Source of the DNA: Pelodera strongyloides
Lineage: Eukaryota > Nematoda > Chromadorea > Rhabditida > Rhabditidae
Reading direction: 5' to 3'
Length of the DNA: 64,000 nt
Assembly (NCBI GenBank): GCA_036852015.1
Contig: JAANDG010000282.1
Span: forward strand, 62,001 to 126,000
Translations under genes and position numbers: made by a program
The notes under the pieces: model-generated
The model's database searches: none
Told to the model about the DNA's origin: nothing
The model's input: the letters and a program-made list of their open reading frames with translations, nothing else
In this document: in pieces, positions 1 through 31,227 of the stretch
Position numbering within the stretch: the stretch's first letter is position 1
How the letters are laid out: each line of letters starts with the position of its first letter

Positions 1-352
1 TATCATTAATTTAGGAAATACATCTTTAAATTGAAAAAAGTGTTTTTCCCTCATCAGTCAGCCATGTTCTTTTCTAGACTTTACTTACACTTGACTATAT
101 TTGCTTGTTTCAGATAAAGCTAAACACAGGCCTTACATCTCTTAATTACTTAATAAATAAAGAGTTAATGTAACTGCATACAACATCCCCTACATAAGAA
201 GAGAGTAACTACAAAATTTTCGCACATGTGTACCACCAAACGAAGGCGTGAACCTGAACACAACTAATAACGAACGTGAAACATTGCGCAAAATAATTTA
301 GGACCAATCCAAAACCAGAATAAAAAAAACTAAAACTACCAAACCAACTTAC

Positions 353-19446
<19,094 letters not shown>

Positions 19447-19793
19447 AAACAAAGGACAATATGAGGAACTGAAACTGGTTGCATATTTCCAAACACAAAA
19501 AAAAAGAACACAGCCGCAAAAAGGGGTGCTCCATACAAAAAAAGTTAATAGGAAAAGGATAAAACAATTACTGACTTCTACGAACAAACTAAGCACATTT
19601 GGGCCATGTGGTACTCATCACAACGAGGAGATTAGACCGCTGCCTGTGAAGCTAAACGTGGTGGCACTCAGCAAGAATTATACCAACAAAATATAAAAAC
19701 GATCCGCGCATGGAGAAAAACGTTTTGATTGACAACAAATAATAGCTAGCCGGACCATCCATCGACCGGTCATAAAAGAAAGTGTGTGGAGTG

Positions 19794-19881
19794 CGGGAGG
19801 GTATAAAACGCGGTCCGCGGTCCTGCGGTCTGCGGTCCGCGGTCCGCGGTCCGCGGTCTGCGGTCTGCGGTCCGCGGTCCA
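19794..19881 (+). repeat. CCGCGG-rich repeat, left member of an inverted pair
   Basis: GGGAGGGTATAAAACGCGG is followed by alternating GCGGTCC and GCGGTCT units. The reverse complement, including the TATAAAA word, is present at 22808-22886. Confidence 0.85.
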
Positions 19882-20067
19882 CTTTGCAAATGGCACCGTG
19901 CTATAAAAAACCGCCCATGCGTTCGTTACCACAGTCACGCCTCAACTTACAAATTAATGTTGTTTGTATTTTTAGCCAATTCATGTATAACGATTAATAA
20001 TAATATAATGACTAATGCCCAGGAAAACTGTATTAATTGCCCAGACCACAGAAAACCGTCTGCAACC

Positions 20068-20115
20068 GGTCGCCAAATGGTTTTCACTGAAAAAACATTC
20101 GGTGATCTGTCACTG
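20068..20115 (-). repeat. Fragment related to the 58.2-kb tandem repeat
   Basis: CCGGTCGCCAAATGGTTTTC then ACTGAAAAAAC is close to the reverse complement of the unit at 58221 (GAAACCGTTTGGTGACCGG). Confidence 0.5.
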
Positions 20116-21719
20116 ACCAAATGGTGAAAGTTTCTAGAAAATTCGTTCGACAGGTCTTCAAGTGGGCACCAAATGTTTTGGTTCCATGAAAAGTGGCGTT
20201 GGCTTAGAGGCTCACGTAAGAAAAATTTCCCCAATTTTCCTGAGAGAAAACTGCAGGATTATTCAAGCATGACTGTGAAAACCGTCATTCATAGTATGCA
20301 GGATGAGTTATTAGGTAATGAAGATAACAGCTCGACAACCGCGTATTCAGACCTAAAAAGTACTGTAACTTGGTAGTGGGTACCGCGTTTTTTATTTATT
20401 TTTCTTCATAGCTATATCCATATGTAAAATTATGATCCCTGGACAACGCACACACGAAACTAATGTTAGTAGCAACATGTGCAAGTGTAAACAACATAAT
20501 TTAGTGTCAGGGAAGAGCAACATCTCTAAAATGTAGAGAACGACACTCCGACTCATCGGTATGTCAACCTGAGTACTCAGAGTCATCGGTGAGAAAAAAA
20601 AAGTGTGTACGCCGCAGGACGCGGCGCACTTTCTCTATTGTGTGTGAGTGTGAATGCCACATGGCGCACCAGCCGCGCCACTGAGGTGCACATCTTGCAT
20701 ACCGCGTACCTGTCGCGCATCCCCTAAGAGACACTCCACAGGTGTGTCAACCGGAAATTGAACCTGTGCGCCCTCCTGTCCATGCATTTACTAAGGATAC
20801 TCGGGTATTGCGCGGCGATACCCTGGCCTGGCGCGAATATTTCATGCGGCGAATGATGAGCGTCTGTACGAGAATACGAAAATTGATGGAGAAGCAGGCA
20901 GGTAAAAGTATGCGCGGCCACTCACCACATATTCGCCAAGTGCACTCTCGTGTGCTCAGTGCACTCTCGTGAACCTGGTGATAGTCTGGCGAATACTAAG
21001 TCTCGACTCTCGGCTGATTTTTTCGCCGCGCGCTATAAAAGATTCTCGTTGTTAGAGGTGCGCCGCGCCCCTGCGGCGGATGTGCGCGGCGATGGCGCTG
21101 CGGGAGGATGTTAGTAGTGTGGAATGCGCACTTCACAATAACGTCTCTCGAAATGTCTTCTGTACAAGAAAATTTATCAGTTCTTTCACCCGGACCTGAT
21201 CCTTGCACATTATCTATGTACCTGAATGCGGTAAACTCTCTAGTTTGCGCCTGCTTCTGGCTCAAACTATGAGAAACTATTTTTTGTTTTAAGTATAAAG
21301 ATTTTATAGTCACATATTGGCTCGTAGTCTCAATGTTTACATCACCACACGAGTAACAACTGTCACTAGCTTTGTGTTGTGGTCATTCTTGTGTCCGCTA
21401 CGGATAAAAGATGTGGCCTTGTGATGGATAAAATATGGATAAAAGATGTGGACATGTGTAATGATTTTATATAAAATACACATTATATTCAACAGATAAT
21501 AATATGAGGGATGGGCGAGTCCTCGTATTATTACAATACGCAGTATATTTCTGCAGAAGTAAACAAACAACTTTAATTATCCCTGCCCTTTCTTTCTTTC
21601 TAATTGTACCCTGGGAAACTTCGTGCATCTTCCGCCTACCGGGCACCCTAGAGTGCGCCGCTCCGCTGTGGCGAACCTCTTCTTTGCGCCCCGGTGTCGC
21701 CAAGTCGCCAAGCTTCACG

Positions 21720-21965
21720 TTGCAACTCTCTCTCTCACTCTCTCCTATCTCTCTCTCTCTTTTTCTGTTTTTTTTTCCTGTGAAATCTGTGACTCTTACT
21801 ACACTTCCGCTCTCTCTCAACTTCACGCGTCTGCAAATTCATTTCTCTCTCTCTCTATCTTTCTTTATTTTCTCCTCTATTCCCTCTCTCGCCTCTCTAT
21901 CGTCTGTCTATTCTCTCCCTTTCTCTCTCGCCTCTCTCTCCTTTTCCCTCTTTCTCCTTTTCTGT
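21720..21965. repeat. C/T-rich low-complexity tract
   Basis: About 240 bp dominated by CTCTCT and TTTCTC. It is open in two plus-strand frames only because of its composition. Confidence 0.9.
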
Positions 21966-22325
21966 AAAACACGTGGCCCTTACCCATACTCCATACCCAT
22001 ACTGATTATGGAAACGAATAATTATGTGATTCTGGATTCTTGATGGCACTAATTGCACCACGCAAATTTGCTGTTGAAAGTGCCCTTAGCAGAGAGATAC
22101 TCGTATCATAAGCTGACACAGCTCGACTGACAGACTCGACTGACACAGTAGAGCGCTCGACTGTTACTTGAGAAGGGATGTGTTGCTTGGCGGGCTAGAA
22201 CCCGGCCCCGGGCAAAGATTTTGTATGTTCCATTTGGATTTTGAGTTATCGAAACGTTATGAAGGCTTTCTTTGTGATACACAAACAAACAAAATCTGTG
22301 ACAAAGTCTTCTCCTTTATATCTTA

Positions 22326-22362
22326 CCAGGCGGAAAACGCCGCCTGAGGCGGCTTTCGAAAA
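22326..22362 (-). mobile_element. Helitron 3' terminus, reverse orientation
   Basis: Read on the minus strand it gives GCCGCCTCAGGCGGCG then CCGCCTGG followed by T, the same hairpin-plus-CTGG ending as the Helitrons at 12634 and 60986. I could not find the matching TC start, so the element may be truncated. Confidence 0.5.
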
Positions 22363-22807
22363 TTAGAATATCTCAAGTCGCCTTTCGAGTATAGAGGGAG
22401 AGAGGGAGCTCAGTTTTGCGGAAAGACAAACAGCCCCGACATAACTTTTCGGCTTGGGATAGCAACTTTTCGGCAATAGGAATGGCAACTTTTCAGCGGA
22501 GAATGCACATATGGGGAATGCCGTAGTCCGATCCCACCTCAAGTCATCATTTTATCATGTTGCACACAAATACATTGCGTCAACAAATACAGAAAAGGAA
22601 AATTTCAATAGTTATAAAAGACTTTTCAGTTCGTTCTTAGGAGTCTCGCGTTTCGATAAGTTGGCAAAGTACACAAATTTGGGTTAATTTAGACCTGTCC
22701 TCGGAGAAAAGAATCGCATGATGCAAAACTATTGCAAAATTAATACTTATTCATGCGCGTTGCGGTTTACATGTAAAAATTCAGTTTCAACCGCGACGCA
22801 GGCTGAT

Positions 22808-22886
22808 GGACCGCGGACCGCGGACCGCAGACCGCGGACCGCGGACCGCAGACCGCAGGACCGCGGACCGCGTTTTATACCCTCCC
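22808..22886 (-). repeat. CCGCGG-rich repeat, right member of an inverted pair
   Basis: GGACCGC and AGACCGC units run into CGCGTTTTATACCCTCCC, the reverse complement of 19794-19881. It ends about 30 bp before the probable LINE 5' region, so it may alternatively be part of that element's promoter. Confidence 0.85.
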
Positions 22887-23157
22887 GTGGAGTGCTGTCA
22901 CAAATGATGACACAATTTATTTTCCATCTGCGTTACGGTCGCGTTGCGTCAGAATGCACGCAAAAATTTTTGGCGTCCTTTTTTCGATCAACTTGTTTGT
23001 TTTCTTTTGCGCATGCGTTACGTTTTTTGTTCACTAATTTGTGTGTCGTTGTCGCTTTTGTTAATTGTTCCTATATCGTTATTATGGTTAACAGCTAACC
23101 AGTTCGCGGTACAGCCATCAAGCTCGAAACCTGGTTTCTACGTTCAAGACCAGATCC

Positions 23158-23580
23158 ATGCTAGACGCCCCGTACTACATGAGGTTCATCTTCATTCGAC
23201 TTCCCCGCCCGAACCCTGCTACAGCCCCGGCCCAGTCCATTCCTCCGCTCCCCTCCCCCAGCACCCCCAGTACTTCCTCTTCCGTTGATGTGCCAGCTCC
23301 CGTTTGCGTTGATGTGCCACTGCCCGTGACAACTACAAGTGTCGCCTATCGTTCAGTCTTGCCCCCCGTGCCACCACCCGATGACGACGACACTGGTTCA
23401 GTATCTGCCATCTCCGTGTGCTCTGAACCGCTCGAGATTTATTCCCAGAAGCGTACGCGTCCTAAAAAACGCAAGAGTGCCACACCTCGTATAGGTTCTA
23501 CTCCTTCTCGCCCCCGTCTCATCCTTAGACTTCCTTTACCTAAACGAGGCAGAGTGGACTTTAAAGGGGACCACAACTAA
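23158..23580 (+). CDS. LINE ORF1-like protein
   Basis: 140 residues from the ATG at 23158. The first two thirds are rich in Pro, Ser and Val with an acidic DDDD stretch. The C terminus is basic (KRTRPKKRKS), which would suit nucleic-acid binding. I see no zinc knuckle or coiled coil. The ORF2 frame is already open before this stop, so the two overlap. The function is inferred from position only. Confidence 0.55.
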   Translation: MLDAPYYMRFIFIRLPRPNPATAPAQSIPPLPSPSTPSTSSSVDVPAPVCVDVPLPVTTTSVAYRSVLPPVPPPDDDDTGSVSAISVCSEPLEIYSQKRTRPKKRKSATPRIGSTPSRPRLILRLPLPKRGRVDFKGDHN

Positions 23581-26349
23581 CTCAGAACTGAAGTGTGTAT
23601 CCTTTAATGTTCGTTCTGCTAAGTCTAATGAGGCTGAATTATCCGTTCTCTTAGAATCGTGTGTTTATTCCCTAATTAGTGTTCAAGAAACGTGGTTACA
23701 TGAAAACTACCCCACTTCAATCTTTGATAAGTCTGGTTATTATAACATTTATCGTTGTGATAGAAATTCCCATGGTGGAGGTGTCCTGTTAGCTATACGT
23801 AAGAACGTAATTTCCATACTTGTTGCCTCGTTTAACTGTGCTGGATGTGATGTAGTTATCGTAGATTTGTGCAATTCTAAGTCAGGTCAGTCAACTCGTG
23901 TTTTCTCCGTATACCGTCCCCCTCATATTTCGGCGTGTGATACAGAAGAGCTTTTTAGTGAATTATCTCCTTACGTTACTGAAAATTCCATTCTTACTGG
24001 TGACTTCAATATTCCCGTCAAACCTGGCCCTTCTTTTCCCGGTAATTTGTGTGATTTATTGCAAAATTTTATGCATTGTTTCGATTTACTTCTCCATGTT
24101 CACGTTCCAACTTATATTCGTTCTGATAACATTCTTGACTTAATATTGTCCGCGGATGGCGTGGTTTTTTCCTGCGCAGTACAACAACCCTTTGGCAGAA
24201 GTGACCATTGTTCTATTCTATTCTCCATTAAATGTGAAATTAATTGTCCTCCTAGTACGTTCACTCGCGATTTTTATTCCGCTGATTATGACCTTATTAA
24301 TTATCATTTATCGTGTATCGATTGGTCCTTTGTTTCTGACATCAATTCCTCCCTTCAATCTCGATATGACCATTTTTGTTCGTTATTATCCGATTGTATA
24401 ACTTTGTTTGTCCCTGAGAAACGGATAGGTACCGTCAAGGAAGTCCCTGGCCACATCTTCAGAACCGATCAACGACGCCAACAAGCCTGGAACCATTTCC
24501 TGAAGACAGGTTCTTTTGATAACTTTTTGAAAATTTCTGTCCTTTATCGTAAGTACTGTAGAAAGTTCTATTCCTATCGTGAACGCAAAATTATTTCTAG
24601 TGGTTGCCCTCGCCGTTTCTATTCCTATCTTCGCACAACTAAGGTAAATTCTGAAATTTCTTGTATTGAGGATCCATGTACCACAAATTTGTTAACAAAT
24701 AAGCCGGAAATTGTTGAAGTGTTTGCAGATTATTTTGTTTCAGTTTTCTCTGACCCTGGCCCTATTACAAATCTACCCACTCTTGATAATCGTGTATGCA
24801 CCGTTGTTGATGATCCCTTCCTCTGTACCCCTTCTAATGTAATTGATGCAAGCCGTAAATTAAAGTCAAAGTGTAGTCGTACACCCGATGATATTCCATC
24901 CTACTTTTTGTTGAAATGTATTCATTTGCTCGCTCCCCATTTATGTAAACTCTTCAATTGCTCTCTTCTTACTGGCGAAGTTCCTCAGCAATGGAGAACT
25001 GCCATTGTTACCCCACTACATAAAAAGTTCTCGAAAACTCTATGCTCCAATTATCGCCCTATTTCCCATACCTCTTCTGTGTGAAAATTGTTAGAAATTA
25101 TTATTAAGCAGTCCATTGTCGGTCACATGGATAGGAATAATTTTATGTCCTCCGCTCAATTTGGTTTTCGTTCTAATCATTCAACGGCCTCTCAGTTGCT
25201 TATAATGCTCCAAGATTGGATTTCATCTAAGGATTTGAATCACCAGACCGCTTGTGCTTATATTGATTTCGAAAAAGCGTTCGATAAAGTTAACCATCAA
25301 CTGCTTATCCACAAAATGCAAACCTATGCCATTTCTCCCATGCTAATCAGGTGGATAAACAGTTATCTTTCTAGTCGTACCTTTTCTGTTCGTATAGGCG
25401 AATCTACCTCATCCATCCGTGTAGCCTCTAGTGGTGTTCCTCAAGGAAGTGTTTTAGGACCTGTTCTGTTTCTTTTATTTATAAATGATCTACCTGACCA
25501 TATCACTAGTAAATGTCTTTTGTTTGCCGATGACTTAAAAATTTATCGTCCTATCGTTGATCCCCACTTTGACTTTTCCGTTATCAAATCTGATCTACAG
25601 TCCCTTGACAATTGTGCTCTCTCTGGCAAATGCATTGTTCTAGTAGCAAGTCTTTCATTCTTGATGTATGTAGTCAATTTGAATACCCTTTCCGTATTGC
25701 CGATCGTATCCTTGACCATCCCACGGATTGTAAAGACCTTGGTGTTACTATAGGTAGTGATCTCTCATTCACCTCTCATATCAATAACATCATTTCAAGT
25801 AGTAAACGCGTTTCTTATTGTATCCTACGGTCTATAAAATTTCCACATCTTTCCACTTACCGTGCTGCTTTCATTGCTTTTTGTAGACCTCTCTTGGAAT
25901 ATGCTTCAGAAGTATGGAATCCTCACCAACTTACCCTAATAAACAAAATTGAAGCTGTCCAAAAGCGGTTTTTATCGGTCGCCTATAAGAAATGTTTTCC
26001 CGAAACCGATGCAGTTCCTTACGTTGATCTCCTCCATTCATTTGATCTGAAACCTCTCGAACACCGTAGAATAGTTTATGACCTTGTACGTTGTTATCGT
26101 TCTGTTTTCTCTCGTGATTTTTACCCTTCTCCTTCTTTCGAATTTTCTGACCGTCCTCCTCGTAATTGTCACACATATCAACTGAAACATTGTTCTTCTA
26201 GCTCTGATGTCTCATGTCACTTCTACCAAAGGCGCGTAGTCAGATCGTGGAATTCCTTACCTCTTGAAGTTTTCCATCCCTTCCCTTCTAGTGTAGAAAT
26301 TTTCAAAACTCGGCTCAATCGAAATTCTCTTACTTATCCCCACGTATAG
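23579..26349 (+). pseudogene. LINE ORF2: endonuclease-reverse transcriptase, inactivated
   Basis: In order: an APE-type endonuclease (SVQETWL near 23680, VFSVYRPP near 23900, LTGDFNI near 24000, SDHC near 24200), a linker, then reverse transcriptase (YRPISHTS near 25060, [12 protein letters not shown] near 25260, [15 protein letters not shown] near 25430, FADDLKIY near 25525) and a C-terminal domain (PLLEYASEVWNP near 25900) typical of CR1/L2/Jockey-type LINEs. An in-frame TGA at 25082-25084 interrupts the segment before RT block 2. At about 25625-25632 the frame shifts by one base (likely loss of one A in an A-run), and homology continues in the next frame to a stop at 26349. No start codon is obvious for ORF2, which may be reached by reinitiation or frameshifting from ORF1. 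Confidence 0.9.
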
Positions 26350-26489
26350 CCTATAGCCATTTACCTACGAACCTTTTCCGTATTTTTGTGTTGTCCAGTA
26401 TTTCGCTTTACGTTTTTTTTTTGTATGTATTTGTTCACGCTGTATTATTTCGCTTTTGTTCTTTTCAGAATAAAGTATTCAATATATGG

Positions 26490-27345
26490 TATTGGTTGTA
26501 CCTGGCTCGTTAAAGTCCCTAGTGTATTTTTTATCCGTGCTATTCCTGATTCACTTTTCGCTGGCTCTTCCAGTCTTCTTAATTGCTGTTTTTTATGGAA
26601 ATCATTAGTTAGGTGAAGTGATATATATTGTGAATCGTTTGATATAGACACCTACAAATTATGGTTAACTTGACAAGTTCTTAATATCTGAGTACCTGAC
26701 AGCAAGTAATGGTAATGGTGCTCCGCAGTTTTGTACGGACCCGTAAAAGTTCGATGAATTTTCTCAATTAGTTACTCAGTTACCTTATTTTGACCGGCTT
26801 TGTCAACTTTGCGACAATCTTTCTGATTCTTGATTCCATTTCTGAGACATTGGTTGTTAGGGAGGTTGCCACGAGCGTAGAGAATAACACAATGTGTCCG
26901 CCTTATGTGAAGTCAAAGAAATTATATTTATTTATTTTCGGATATATGGGAAATTGGAAGGACGCTATTGTGTTCTTCTAAGTAAGGGGCATGTTGGAGC
27001 ACTGCAGTGCACTGCCACGGGACAACAGCTAATTCTAAATATGATGTGTTGATTAGTGGAAGCATAGAAGTTCGTAAGTTGTACATACAAAATGGAATGA
27101 TCTTGTACCTTAATAGCTCAGCTGCCGTATACTCCCACGGTCTGACGGTCCCACGTATTGTCAACTTTACGCATGTGCACTGCACCACCACCAGTTTACC
27201 ATTTACCATTTACCATAGTACTACTCGGTTGACTCTGAATCGGACGCAAACAGTGTTTTATTTTCTTGCTTATTTATGATAGATTGGGAACACCTGGTTT
27301 TGGTATCATTCTACTACGGTCCGATAACAGAGTAATGTGCCAAAG
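26490..27345. other. Spacer between LINE and KMT5A
   Basis: No gene recognised. It probably contains the KMT5A promoter. Nothing here has a coding signature beyond short chance frames. Confidence 0.6.
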
Positions 27346-30300
27346 ATGGCAAATATCAAGTCAACCCTGTGTTCATTTACAAGTCCCGGAAAGTTCAGGG
27401 TAGGCGTACGAATAACTCACTTTTTCTTACACGTTCGGTTTCTTGCATAGCTCTTGCTCGTCCAGTCCTTTATTTTATTTCTTGTGTCCCGTGGAAATCA
27501 TTAATCATGAAATCTGTATGTGCAAAGTTGTGTCTGTGTCCTATTTATATTTCACCTCTTAACCTCTTCTTGTCACTTTATTATGTCAAATTGCTCATGT
27601 TTTTTCTTTCTTTTGTTCCGATTCGATAATTTCTCTTCGATAATTCGATAATTATATATTTATATTCTCTTGTTTATTTCAGTTTCTTATCACTATTGGT
27701 CGAAGTAAACGAGTAAAACGGGTCGGTATGCTGGGACACGTGGTGGAACAACGTCGGCGAACGAGGCGCGCTTGCGCTGCTAGAGTGTCCTACGCAGCCA
27801 ATAATTCGCCGAAGCCTGCTGTACCCGCGTCATGCGCCAACAAGAATGCATGCACTGTGAAAAACGCAAATGGAGCTATTGCGACCGCACCAGCCGTCAC
27901 AGCACTCAGGCAGAACAATAACAACTCGTTACCACCAAGTCCCATGCGCAAGAAGTAAGTTCTACCTCTTAACTTACATTGCAAAACCCATAGAACGGAA
28001 TCTTAAGTTTATATTTTTGTTCCGACACCAAGTTGTATAATTTTATTATCTTTTGTGACATGACAGATGAAATGATGAAGTTTTTTTAAAGTTACTGGTC
28101 GTTATATTACCAAGGAGTTACGTTTGTCGCGTATGAATGCTTGTAGTCTCTATGTATTTATGAGCTGTCTATATTTGTTAACCTTATCTGTGGAGATTCA
28201 GTGCTTTTGTGTTACTACTATTGTGTTTATCATCATTATCAATTATCGATCGCTTATTCAGAAAGAAGGTGTTGGAAGAGTCGCAGAACCAGCGTATCAC
28301 AGATTTCTTCCCGGTCAGACGAAGCAATAGGAAAACTAGCAAACAAATAGAGGTAAGACATTTAAGTTTTATGGTGTGGTGTATCCTCTGTCATTTCTGC
28401 CTACCTTATCTCCTATCTCCTCGGAGTCCATGTTTGTAGTGCATGTTTATGGTAGTGTTTAACCATAGTATCTTATCGAAATCTCTGTTATAGAAAGAAG
28501 CACTTTATTTTTAAAGTTGTGTTATTTTAGGAAGAAGTCAATAGCCAAATGGAAGAGCAGATCCTGACTGGTTGTAACGAGAAACTCCTTGAAGTATATT
28601 CGTGCCCTGTAAGTTGTTGGCAGTTTTATATTTGCTTTTTCTCTTTGGTGCATCAATTCAAACAGAAAATTTAAAGCGAAATACCGGCCAGTTTTTGAAA
28701 CGCATTGCGTACACCTGCTTTCTTATGCAGCCTATGCAAGTGAGCAAAAAATTAGGATAAAAACTAGACCCCCACTTTGCATAAATGCATAGGAATGCAA
28801 GTACTTGAGATGTGTTTCAAAAACCGGCCGGTATTTCGCTTTAACAATGATTTGTTGTGATGTTTCACAGGGGGATGATGAGTCGTTACATATGTAGTTG
28901 TAGTAATTTATTAATATACCAAATATGAGTGGTTACATATGTAATTGTAGTAGTTATAGTAGTTTATTAATATACTACACAAATTAAGTTTGTTATTGGG
29001 ACGTTGAACGAATATTTAAAATATAAATATTCTAAATATTTATTGACACATTAAAATGTTGACACAATTTAGGCCTGTAAAGTCTCTAGACTGTGCGTGA
29101 AACTTCCTTCTGATATATTTATGAACTAATTAACTAATTCAACTAATATCTTCTCTTCTATTTCAACTAAGAAAGAAGGGATGTTCTTATCTAAACAGCT
29201 CTATCTAAATATCTTTGTTTGTTTGTTTCTGACCGTCTCTTTTTTTTATTAAGATCAAGGGACGTGGCATTCGCGCTGGAGCTCGATTTGTGAAAAACCA
29301 GTTCGTCGTTGAATATAAAGGTGTGTTCTTTTCTGTGTGTATAGTTTGCATGTTTTTATCATTACGCCTCAATATACATTATGTACAATAGCACAGTTAG
29401 CAGAGAAAACTTATCCTTACTGAAGTCTAGTGTTGTTCTTTTTCTGTTTTGTCTAACCTCAACCTTTTTTAAGCTTTAATACTTATGTGTCTGTTAGCGC
29501 TGTTTTTTGAAAATAGCTAATCTAGTAAAATAGTTCTTCTGTAATTATTTAGTACTTCATTCAAATTGTAAACTAGGATATGTTGATTGTAAAAAAAAAT
29601 TGTATTTTGTATTCCAGTAAATTAATATTAAATTTCTAAAGCTCTAATCCCTAATTATTCTTTTTTTTAGGAGAACTCATGGACTACTCGGAGGCCAAGG
29701 AACGGGAGCAAGAGTATGCGCAGGATCCACAAATTGGTTCCTACATGTATTTCTTCCATTATAAGGTCAGTCATCATATATAATATATTCATATACCCTT
29801 TTCTCAAATTGATTGACTCTTACGACCTGGCACTTGGCCTACAAACTATATTGACAAGGAGCGCAAATTACGCACCAGGCACGGACCAACCACCTCCTGT
29901 GGCCGTATGCACGAACAGCGGGAGCGGGAGCCTCCCCGGTTGGGAGAATTTGTCTCTGATTAGTGTGATCCCTGATCCCTCTCTTTCTCCCACCTCCCAC
30001 TGGGAGGCTGGGAGCATACTTCCGGCGTTCGTGCACACGGCCACAGAGTCCCGATTCTGTTCCATATCCGTAAACGCTTACCAATTTCAAGCACGAAGGT
30101 GACACATACCGTTCATGTTGAAGTAGTCCATTAGTGGGTGTATACTGGACGCGTTAGGCTAGGTAGCTAGGTTTATTACAATAAGGCGCACATGTATGTA
30201 CATGTAGCCCTGGTAACTGGTATATTCAAGTGTAAAATAACTGTCACCTGTTTATCTACGTTTTTTGTCATAGTGAACATAACTAGGACAGTCGACAGTT

Positions 30301-31043
30301 GCACAAAAGTGTCATAAAGTCTCTTGTATTATTTGCATTAACTGTCGCATACTTTTTCTAATTTTCTGTCATAGTTATAATAGTATATTTTATTGCAGAA
30401 CCGTCGGTGGTGCATAGATGCAACGGAAGATACGGGCCTGAAAGGTCGCCTGGTGAACCATAGTGCTCTGAGGCCAAACCTGAAAACTAAGGTATTTATA
30501 CTTTTATTTTACAGTTTTTTTGCATCTTCATGCAATCGGTGCGTTATCTTTACAATGAACGCGTATTGCGTATTTGACCGATCTGCGTTGACTCGTAATG
30601 AGTTTACGTTTTTTTCTAAAAATACAAACTTAATTAGGTTAAGCCCAAATTTTTGTGTGTACCCTCCTCCTGGAACGAGTATGTTGTACTACGATGCGAA
30701 ATTAGGCAGTATGAGAAAGGGCTGTAGTAAACCGGGGGGAGAAATACAAAGACCTTCTGTTTGTAAGTTTGTAATACCGCTTAAATATGTTTATATATAT
30801 CTCTAAAACGCACTCTGTAAGTCTATAAGCATTTCATGATAAATGGATCGTCGAAACATCTAATTTAGCAAAATAAAATAGAACGAGTTTATTTTCCATT
30901 TGCAGGTCGTCGAGGTTCAGGGCAAGATTCACCTGATTCTCATCGGCAAAAGAGATATAGAAGAGGGCGAGGAGCTTCTTTATGACTACGGCGATCGTAC
31001 TCCATTGTCGATTGCCCAGAACCCATGGCTGGTCAACTCTTGA
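27346..31043 (+). CDS. KMT5A: Histone H4-lysine-20 monomethyltransferase (KMT5A / SETD8 / PR-Set7)
   Basis: Nuclear SET-domain enzyme that monomethylates H4K20 using SAM (established for the family; cell-cycle and chromatin-compaction roles). Exons: 27346-27399 (tentative), 27683-27954, 28262-28352, 28531-28608, 29254-29320, 29671-29765, 30399-30491, 30906-31043. All GT-AG, phases agree, 295 residues. The N terminus is Ala/Lys/Arg-rich. N118-Q-R-I-T-D-F-F-P-V-R-R matches the PIP-degron region of vertebrate KMT5A. The SET domain runs from about 166 (KGRGIRAGARF) to the C terminus with RLVNHS at 236-241 and LLYDYGD at 274-280; the protein ends ten or so residues later in NPWLVNS, as the family does, with no post-SET Cys cluster. 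The start is uncertain: ATG 27346 gives an 18-residue first exon, and ATG 27728 inside exon 2 would give 262 residues. Human KMT5A is longer in the variable N terminus. Confidence 0.93.
28671..28844. mobile_element. TTAA-family MITE in KMT5A intron
   Basis: It starts TTAAAGCGAAATACCGGCCA and ends CCGGCCGGTATTTCGCTTTAA. Its inner part (TGCATAAATGCATAGGAATG) is shared with the copy at 44568, which defines a subtype. Confidence 0.85.
29897..30046. mobile_element. GAGGCC-like MITE in KMT5A intron
   Basis: Left end CTGTGGCCGTATGCACGAAC; right end GTTCGTGCACACGGCCACAG. The inner GGGAGCGGGAGCCTCCC and CCTCCCACTGGGAGGC echo other members of the family. Confidence 0.6.
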
Positions 31044-31227
31044 GGTGGACCGTGTACCGTAGTTTGGCCTGCGCTTATCGTGAGCCTGAGGCGTGTGCTC
31101 AACAGTTAAGGCAGTTAGACAGTCTTCCCAGGTTTGCTCATAAGTTCTTACCCTTTCCACAAGCAACTCCTTCCGTCTTCCGTAAAGGATCAGGACTTTT
31201 TGTCCTAGAGGTCCCCAACGTTCGCCT

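Larger units (their letters stand above)
19447..22890. other. Spacer between SBNO start and LINE
   Basis: No convincing gene. It should hold the SBNO promoter and 5' UTR near its left edge. It contains the two inverted CCGCGG repeats, a C/T-rich stretch, a fragment resembling the 58.2-kb tandem repeat (20068-20115), GC-rich blocks near 20.6 and 21.05 kb (GCGCCGCG-type words) and a reverse-oriented Helitron 3' end. The open frames here are short or compositionally biased. Confidence 0.7.
22890..26490 (+). mobile_element. Near-complete non-LTR retrotransposon (LINE; CR1/L2/Jockey-like)
   Basis: Two ORFs in the usual LINE order: a proline/serine-rich ORF1-like frame, then ORF2 with an apurinic-type endonuclease followed by reverse transcriptase. 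An AATAAAG signal lies at about 26470. The 5' boundary is inferred from where the spacer gives way to the ORF leader, and I could not find target-site duplications. One nonsense codon and one frameshift make this copy inactive but young. The clade is inferred from motif style, not from a tree. Confidence 0.85.

Noticed and set aside
20173..20376. 67-residue open frame
   Set aside because: It lies in repeat-derived sequence and has no recognisable domain or splice context.
21504..22043. 179-residue open frame
   Set aside because: It runs through the C/T-rich low-complexity tract, giving Ser/Leu/Phe runs; two frames are open for the same reason.
22718..23098. 126-residue open frame before the LINE
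   Set aside because: It spans the CCGCGG repeat, which reads as a TADRRP-type periodic peptide; no domain.
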